A stretch of 5,635 nucleotides of DNA. Origin: an uncultured Oscillibacter sp. Lineage in GTDB: Bacteria > Bacillota > Clostridia > Oscillospirales > Oscillospiraceae. The first letter of the stretch is position 1. Every line of letters begins with the position of its first letter. The notes beneath the pieces were generated by a model. It made no database searches. It was not told the DNA's origin and worked only from the letters and a program-made list of their open reading frames with translations. Made by a program: the position numbers and the translations under genes. Below are positions 1-3,983 of this stretch, piece after piece. The DNA lies in contig CAOJHG010000167.1 of assembly GCA_948435975.1 (NCBI GenBank), positions 1-5,635 on the forward strand, given 5' to 3'.

Positions 1-474
1 ACGGGCAGTGTCGTCCTCCCCGTCGCGGCTGGCAACAATCAGGTCGGCGTACTTGGCGTACAGGGGGCGGCGCTCCTCGTAGATTTGGCGGAGGGGCGTG
101 TTGGCGGGAGCGGCAATGCCGCGGTCGGTCAGGTCGTCGGGCATTCGCTGGGAGATTTGGGAAAAGGGGGTCTCAAGCCAGATTGCCACACCGTTTTCCT
201 TCATGTGGGTCATGGCCCGGCCAGAGAGCACCATACTGCCGCCGGTGGCAATGACGGTGTTTTCCAGATTCAGGTTTTCGCCAATCTGACCTTCCAGGGC
301 GAGGAACGCTTCCAGCCCCCGGCCCCGGAGAACCTCTGCCAGAGTGCTGGTACCAGCGGCTTCTATGATGAGGTCGTCCACGTCAACAAAGGTATAGTTC
401 AGACGTTCGGCCAGGGCCTGACCCACGACGCTCTTACCCGTGCCGGGCATTCCAATCAATATGATATTTTTCAT
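1..474 (-). CDS. Shikimate-kinase-family P-loop kinase, C-terminus cut off by window edge
   Basis: Reading leftward from ATG at 474-472, the frame stays open to position 1, giving 158 residues; the family usually has about 165-175, so only a short C-terminal piece is missing. Seen in the sequence: Walker A GMPGTGKS at residues 8-15, the DVDD stretch (31-34) whose D33 matches the catalytic/shikimate-binding Asp of shikimate kinases, a TGGS turn at 77-80, and ERRPLY at 134-139 matching the conserved R-x-P-L-Y near the C-terminus. Authentic AroK phosphorylates shikimate with ATP in the cytoplasm, in the chorismate pathway. Here the substrate arginine of the FRxxE motif is Leu58 (F57-L58-A-L-E61), the third Gly of the GGG substrate loop is Ser80, and the lid reads TDRGIA where RPLL is usual. 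The fold assignment is firm, but the substrate is open, so I give no gene symbol. The start is supported by AGGAAGGA a few bases upstream (482-476 region, minus strand) and by a strong promoter. It is transcribed divergently from thiI. Confidence 0.85.
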   Translation of the reverse strand, partial: MKNIILIGMPGTGKSVVGQALAERLNYTFVDVDDLIIEAAGTSTLAEVLRGRGLEAFLALEGQIGENLNLENTVIATGGSMVLSGRAMTHMKENGVAIWLETPFSQISQRMPDDLTDRGIAAPANTPLRQIYEERRPLYAKYADLIVASRDGEDDTAR

Positions 475-532
475 AGTGTCCTTCCTATCTGATGAGGGGG
501 CGTTTTGATGCGCGCCCTGCGGAATGGGTCAT

Positions 533-561
533 ATTATAGCGAAGGACTCCAGAAAAGTCAA
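533..561 (-). promoter_or_regulatory. Sigma-A-type promoter of the shikimate-kinase-like gene
   Basis: On the minus strand, TTGACT (561-556) is followed by a 17-base spacer and a perfect TATAAT (538-533). This matches the consensus at 11 of 12 positions. The predicted transcription start is near 526, leaving a leader of about 50 bases before the ATG at 474. It is the strongest promoter in the window by inspection, so the kinase gene is probably the first gene of its unit. Confidence 0.8.
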
Positions 562-592
562 ATCCTATGAGAGGCAAAAGTAAAGAATCCTC

Positions 593-621
593 TTTTCCTT
601 CTGGCGGGAATATGGTATAAT
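593..621 (+). promoter_or_regulatory. Extended -10 promoter of the thiI operon
   Basis: A perfect TATAAT lies at 616-621, preceded by TG one base upstream (TGGTATAAT, 613-621), which is the extended -10 form. The -35 at 17-base spacing is weak (TTTTCC, 593-598), as is common with extended -10 promoters. The predicted start near 628 gives a leader of roughly 27 bases, followed by GGAGG at 641-645 and the thiI ATG at 655. The -35 boxes of this and the divergent kinase promoter are only about 31 bases apart, so bound polymerases or a regulator could affect both; no operator is evident. Confidence 0.65.
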
Positions 622-654
622 CAAGCGAATTGATGCCAATGGAGGAATTTCCTT

Positions 655-1833
655 ATGGAACAACATGAAATGCTGCTGCTGAAACTGGGAGAGGTGGTCC
701 TCAAGGGCTTGAACCGCCGCTCGTTTGAGGACCGCTTGGTTTCCAACGTCCGCCGCCGCCTGAAAAACTGCGGGAGCTTCCAAATATACCTCCGCCAAAG
801 CACCATCTACGCGGAACCCGCTGTGGATAACTGCGACATGGACGCCGCATATGCCGCCGCGCAGCAGGTCTTCGGCGTGGTCAGCGTGGCCAGGGCCGTC
901 CCCTGCGACAAGACGATAGAGGCTATTGTGGAGACCGCTAAGCGCTATTTGGCCGGCGTCTTTGCCCATGCCAGGAGCTTTAAGGTGGAGAGCAAGCGGG
1001 CGGACAAGGCATACCGCCTGAACTCCATCCAGATTTCTCAGGCAGTAGGCGGCGGGCTGGCGGAGGCGTTCCCTCATGTGCCCGTGGATGTCCATCATCC
1101 CGATTTGACCGTGTTTGTGGAGATTCGGGAGAAATACGCCTATGTACATGCTCCTGCCGTCCCTGGCGCGGGGGGATTGCCTGTGGGGACCGGCGGACAC
1201 GCTGTCAGCCTCCTCTCCGGCGGCCTGGATTCTCCGGTGGCCTCCTGGATGATGGCCAGGCGGGGCGTGGAGCTGGAAATGGTCCATTTTGTCTCTCCGC
1301 CCTACACGTCCCAGCAGGCTCAGGATAAGGTGCTGGAGCTTGCCAGACTGCTCACGGCCTACTGTGGACGGCTTCGGGTCCATATTGTTCCTTTTACGGA
1401 AATTCAAGAGCAGATTCGCAAAAACTGTCCAGAGGAGTATTTCACGCTTATCATGCGCCGCTTCATGATGCGTCTTTCGGAGGCCGTTGCGCGGCGGGCG
1501 GGGGCGAAGGCGCTGATTACCGGCGAGTCCTTGGGGCAGGTGGCCAGTCAAACCATGATGGCCCTGGGCGTGACGGAGGATGTGACCTCCATGCCTGTCC
1601 TGCGGCCCCTGATTGGCATGGACAAGGTGGAGATCATTCACACTGCCCAGAGGATTGGCACCTATGACACCTCTATCCTTCCCTATGAGGACTGCTGCAC
1701 TGTCTTCACGCCCCGCCACCCCGCTACCCGGCCCGGCATCGAGGAGGTCCGCCGGGCAGAGGCCGTCCTGGATGTGGAGGCCCTGACAGCGAAATCCCTG
1801 GAGGGAGAATCGTGGATTTGGGTAAAGCCGTGA
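655..1833 (+). CDS. thiI: ThiI, tRNA 4-thiouridine synthetase (short form without rhodanese domain)
   Basis: ThiI adenylates U8 of tRNA and inserts sulfur to make 4-thiouridine; in some bacteria it also passes sulfur to ThiS for thiamine thiazole synthesis. It is a 392-residue cytoplasmic protein. Domains: an N-terminal ferredoxin-like domain (about 1-60) with GEVVLKGLNRRSFE at 12-25, a THUMP RNA-binding domain (about 60-165), then a PP-loop ATPase domain with SGGLDSPVA at 188-196. D192 and K324 sit where the essential Asp189 and Lys321 of the E. coli enzyme lie, TGESLGQVASQT spans 289-300, and C347-C348 (YEDCCTVF) covers the position of E. coli Cys344. The protein ends soon after this domain, so the C-terminal rhodanese domain with E. 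coli Cys456 is absent, as in Bacillus-type ThiI; such enzymes take sulfur from a dedicated cysteine desulfurase, and no such gene is visible here. The start is fixed by GGAGG at 641-645, 9 bases upstream. It is the first gene of the probable thiI-membrane protein-cinA operon. Confidence 0.95.
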   Translation: MEQHEMLLLKLGEVVLKGLNRRSFEDRLVSNVRRRLKNCGSFQIYLRQSTIYAEPAVDNCDMDAAYAAAQQVFGVVSVARAVPCDKTIEAIVETAKRYLAGVFAHARSFKVESKRADKAYRLNSIQISQAVGGGLAEAFPHVPVDVHHPDLTVFVEIREKYAYVHAPAVPGAGGLPVGTGGHAVSLLSGGLDSPVASWMMARRGVELEMVHFVSPPYTSQQAQDKVLELARLLTAYCGRLRVHIVPFTEIQEQIRKNCPEEYFTLIMRRFMMRLSEAVARRAGAKALITGESLGQVASQTMMALGVTEDVTSMPVLRPLIGMDKVEIIHTAQRIGTYDTSILPYEDCCTVFTPRHPATRPGIEEVRRAEAVLDVEALTAKSLEGESWIWVKP

Positions 1834-1855
1834 ACAGCTATGCGGAGGAATCGAC

Positions 1856-2506
1856 ATGACTTACTGTGAGGCGTGGATGCAGGCAGAGCTTCAGTGGACG
1901 GAGCCTTTTCAGAAGCTGCGCCTGCGTCTGTGGAGAAAGATGCTGCTGAAGGTTTTGGGCGTGTTTCTGCTGGGAGCGGCGGCAGTCTTTGGGGCGATGT
2001 GTCCGGCAGGTCTTTCGGACGCCCTGGGCTGGAGCCTTCTGTTTCTGCTTCTGGGACTGCTGGTCACGGGACTGCTGACCGCGTTCATGCCCAGTCAGGC
2101 GGGACGGAGATTTTTTGTGAAGCGTCTGCGGAAGAGCATCCGCCATCTTTCAGCCAAGCAGCAGGAGGAGCTGGGACGGGACCTTTTGGGGGCCATGGGC
2201 GACTCCCGGCGGACGTTTTCCTTTACCGACGACAGTTACGGACAAAACCACGCGCCCTGCCGGTTCTTGATGGGGCGGCGCTGGGTGTTTTTGACCAATG
2301 GCTGGGACTACACCCCTATGGTCGTATCCCTGAAAGGTGTCGCCAGCTTCCGTGCGAAAGATGACGCTGTGGCAGTTGGCGGGAATGTCATCCGCTACAA
2401 CAGTATTTTCTTTGAGGGGACCAGCGGCGTTCTGCGTTTTCACGATATGCGGCATCGGGACCGCGCCTTGGCGATGCTCCTGACACAAAAGGCCTCTTAC
2501 GCTTAA
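1856..2506 (+). CDS. Membrane protein of unknown function with two transmembrane helices and a soluble C-terminal domain
   Basis: I do not recognise this 216-residue protein. A short N-terminal stretch ends in a basic segment (about 20-28, KLRLRLWRK). Two hydrophobic helices follow, at roughly 30-50 and 56-78, separated by a short loop around CPAG. With basic residues before helix 1 and after helix 2 (RRFFVKRLRK, 84-93), both ends should face the cytoplasm. The remaining ~120 residues are soluble; from about 137 onward alternating hydrophobic and polar residues (e.g. RRWVFLTNGW, NVIRYNSIFF) suggest a beta-rich domain ending in a helix. A two-helix hairpin followed by a small beta domain resembles YcxB-like or bacterial PH-like proteins, but that is only a guess from layout. 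The start is set by GGAGGA at 1844-1849, 6 bases from the ATG. The gene begins 22 bases after thiI and is followed 53 bases later by cinA, so it is very probably co-transcribed with both. Confidence 0.85.
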   Translation: MTYCEAWMQAELQWTEPFQKLRLRLWRKMLLKVLGVFLLGAAAVFGAMCPAGLSDALGWSLLFLLLGLLVTGLLTAFMPSQAGRRFFVKRLRKSIRHLSAKQQEELGRDLLGAMGDSRRTFSFTDDSYGQNHAPCRFLMGRRWVFLTNGWDYTPMVVSLKGVASFRAKDDAVAVGGNVIRYNSIFFEGTSGVLRFHDMRHRDRALAMLLTQKASYA

Positions 2507-2512
2507 AAAGCC

Positions 2513-2532
2513 CCTGGAATTTCCAGACCAGG
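2513..2532 (+). repeat. Small overlapping inverted repeats in the leader of cinA
   Basis: CTGGAA (2514-2519) and TTCCAG (2521-2526) form a perfect 6-base inverted repeat around one central base. An overlapping pair, CCTGG (2513-2517) and CCAGG (2528-2532), could instead pair around a 10-base loop. The repeat lies between the stop codon of the membrane protein gene (2506) and the cinA ribosome binding site (about 2546-2551). No run of T follows, so it is not a classical terminator. It could be a weak RNA hairpin, a protein site, or chance. Confidence 0.35.
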
Positions 2533-2559
2533 CAAATCTATAAAGAAGGTGAAACTGCC

Positions 2560-3813
2560 ATGTCCCACACCGCCGAACTGATTGCTGTAGGAACAGAACT
2601 GCTTTTAGGCAACATTGCCAACACCAATGCCCAAACGATTTCCCAGAGCCTGTCTGCCCTGGGGATCAACGTCTTTTGGCATACCGTCGTCGGCGACAAC
2701 CCGGACCGTCTTCGGGAGGTATTGAACATCGCCCGCCGCCGTGCCGACATCATTATCACCACCGGGGGCCTGGGTCCTACTTACGACGACCTCACCAAGC
2801 AGACCATCAGCGCCGCTTTTGGAAAGCCCCTGGTGCTTCACCCGGAGATTGTGGAGGATATCCGGAGATTTTACGAGTCTGCGCTGCATGTTCCTATGCC
2901 CGGGAACAACGTGCGGCAGGCGGAGTTTCCCGAGGGCTGCACCATCTTCGATAATCCCGCGGGCACCGCGCCCGGCTGTGCGTTTGAGGCGGACGGCGTT
3001 CATGTCCTGATGCTTCCCGGCCCGCCCAACGAGATGGAGCCCATGCTGCGCCGCCATGTGGAGCCGTACCTCCGGAGGCTTTCCCAGGAAGTGATTGTCT
3101 CCCATGATATCATGACCTTCGGCATGGGGGAAAGCTCTGTGGAGGAACTGCTCCGGGAGCGGATGGAGCATATGGAGAATCCCACCCTTGCCACCTATGC
3201 CAAGCCCAGCGAGGTCCGCCTCCGGGCCACGGCGAAGGCCCCGACCATGGCGAAAGCTGAGGCTATGCTCTCCCCGGTGGTGAAGGAGGTGACAAACCTT
3301 CTGGGAGATATCGTTTACGGCGTGGATGTGTCTGGCCTGCCGGAAGCGTGTATGCAGATGCTGAAAGCCAAAAAGCTGACCTTTGCCGCGGCGGAAAGCT
3401 GCACCGGCGGGATGGTGGCGGAACGGATCACTGCTCTGCCGGGGGCCTCCCAGGTGTACCGGGGCGGCGTGGTGAGCTATTGGACCAGCGTGAAAGGGGC
3501 GGTTTTAGGGGTCCCCAATGAAATACTGGATACCTTCGGCGCAGTGTCCGAGGAGTGCGCAAGGGCTATGGCGGAACGGGTCCGGGTCATTACCGGCGCG
3601 GACCTGGGGGTTTCCGTCACCGGTGTGGCTGGCCCGGACCCGGATGAGCGGGGAGTACCGGTGGGCATCGTTTACATCGGTTTGTCTGCGGCGGATGGGA
3701 CCTTCTGCCGGAAGATGGACTCCGGACGCCGCCGCCGGGACCGTATCCAGGGGTTGGCCGCGAATCATGCCTTTGACATCATCCGGCGTTATCTGTCCGG
3801 CCTGCCTATCTGA
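2560..3813 (+). CDS. cinA: CinA: MoCF-domain protein with C-terminal nicotinamide-nucleotide amidase
   Basis: This 417-residue protein has the full-length CinA architecture. The N-terminal MoCF-like domain (about 5-170) shows GTELLLGNIANTNA (11-24), TTGGLGPTYDDLT (67-79) and LPGPPNEM (152-159). A connecting region spans about 175-255, and the C-terminal PncC/CinA domain (about 262-415) shows AAESCTGGMVAERIT (277-291) and SVTGVAGPDPDE (352-363). The PncC domain hydrolyses nicotinamide mononucleotide to nicotinate mononucleotide and ammonia, recycling NMN into NAD; in characterised CinA proteins the MoCF domain has been reported as an ADP-ribose pyrophosphatase. S280 in ESCTGG is the expected catalytic serine. 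The usual Y-x-N-E-x-K stretch of this domain reads YWTSVK (307-312), so the Asn is replaced by Thr. The start has AAGGTG at 2546-2551, 8 bases upstream. The name comes from competence and DNA-damage induction in other bacteria, but no LexA-type or competence signal is visible here. It is the last gene of the operon. Confidence 0.94.
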   Translation: MSHTAELIAVGTELLLGNIANTNAQTISQSLSALGINVFWHTVVGDNPDRLREVLNIARRRADIIITTGGLGPTYDDLTKQTISAAFGKPLVLHPEIVEDIRRFYESALHVPMPGNNVRQAEFPEGCTIFDNPAGTAPGCAFEADGVHVLMLPGPPNEMEPMLRRHVEPYLRRLSQEVIVSHDIMTFGMGESSVEELLRERMEHMENPTLATYAKPSEVRLRATAKAPTMAKAEAMLSPVVKEVTNLLGDIVYGVDVSGLPEACMQMLKAKKLTFAAAESCTGGMVAERITALPGASQVYRGGVVSYWTSVKGAVLGVPNEILDTFGAVSEECARAMAERVRVITGADLGVSVTGVAGPDPDERGVPVGIVYIGLSAADGTFCRKMDSGRRRRDRIQGLAANHAFDIIRRYLSGLPI

Positions 3814-3875
3814 GAGCAGAACGCTGCGCGGGGCCTTTCTGCGGGCCGGTTTGTCGGATTCTCTAGTTCTTTCCA

Positions 3876-3893
3876 GAAAAATACAGTTTTTTC
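3876..3893 (+). promoter_or_regulatory. UP-element-like A/T tracts upstream of the chemoreceptor promoter
   Basis: A run of five A (3877-3881) and a run of six T (3887-3892) flank TACAG and together form an inverted repeat. If transcription starts near 3935, the tracts lie at about -43 to -58, where UP elements bind the alpha subunit of RNA polymerase. The surrounding coding DNA is GC-rich, so the local A/T richness stands out. A protein-binding site or simple intergenic bias is equally possible. Confidence 0.35.
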
Positions 3894-3899
3894 CACTAG

Positions 3900-3928
3900 T
3901 TGCTTTGGGGGAAAGTTTGTGATATACT
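3900..3928 (+). promoter_or_regulatory. Sigma-A-type extended -10 promoter of the chemoreceptor gene
   Basis: TTGCTT (3900-3905) is followed by a 17-base spacer and TATACT (3923-3928), with TG one base before the -10 (TGATATACT, 3920-3928). The predicted start near 3935 leaves a leader of about 49 bases. The site makes the chemoreceptor its own transcription unit, separate from thiI-cinA, although read-through from cinA is possible because no convincing terminator separates them. A flagellar sigma-D promoter was considered but the TAAA -35 element is missing. Confidence 0.6.
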
Positions 3929-3983
3929 GGAAGAACGGCAAGCATAACATGAATTTGTATCAGAGAAGAGAGGTTGTGAAGCC

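Noticed and set aside
85..492. Plus-strand open frame opposite the shikimate-kinase-like gene
   Set aside because: The minus-strand frame carries Walker A and family motifs plus a promoter and ribosome binding site; the plus-strand frame has none.
498..517. GGGCG/CGCCC inverted repeat in the leader of the kinase gene
   Set aside because: It is only a 5-base stem with a 10-base loop in GC-rich DNA, with no link to a known riboswitch or attenuator; probably chance.
565..1857. A 430-codon open frame on the minus strand opposite thiI
   Set aside because: It lies entirely antisense to a well-recognised ThiI, has no recognisable domain, is rich in Gly, His and Arg as expected for a GC-rich shadow, and begins opposite the next gene.
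1873..2364. A 163-codon frame overlapping the membrane protein gene in another plus frame
   Set aside because: It has no ribosome binding site and a Gly/Ala-rich composition; the main frame has GGAGGA at proper distance and clear transmembrane helices.
2515..2544. Possible promoter before cinA (TATAAA at 2539-2544)
   Set aside because: The -35 region matches poorly, and the predicted start would fall in or just after the ribosome binding site, leaving too little leader.
3816..3842. Possible terminator after cinA: GCAGAA/TTCTGC stem with a 15-base loop
   Set aside because: The stem is short, the loop long, and no T run follows directly; GGCC/GGCC (3832-3835, 3844-3847) competes with it. I see no convincing terminator between cinA and the chemoreceptor gene.
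3899..3925. Flagellar sigma-D promoter for the chemoreceptor
   Set aside because: GATAT at 3921-3925 resembles part of the sigma-D -10, but no TAAA is found about 15 bases upstream; a sigma-A extended -10 fits better.
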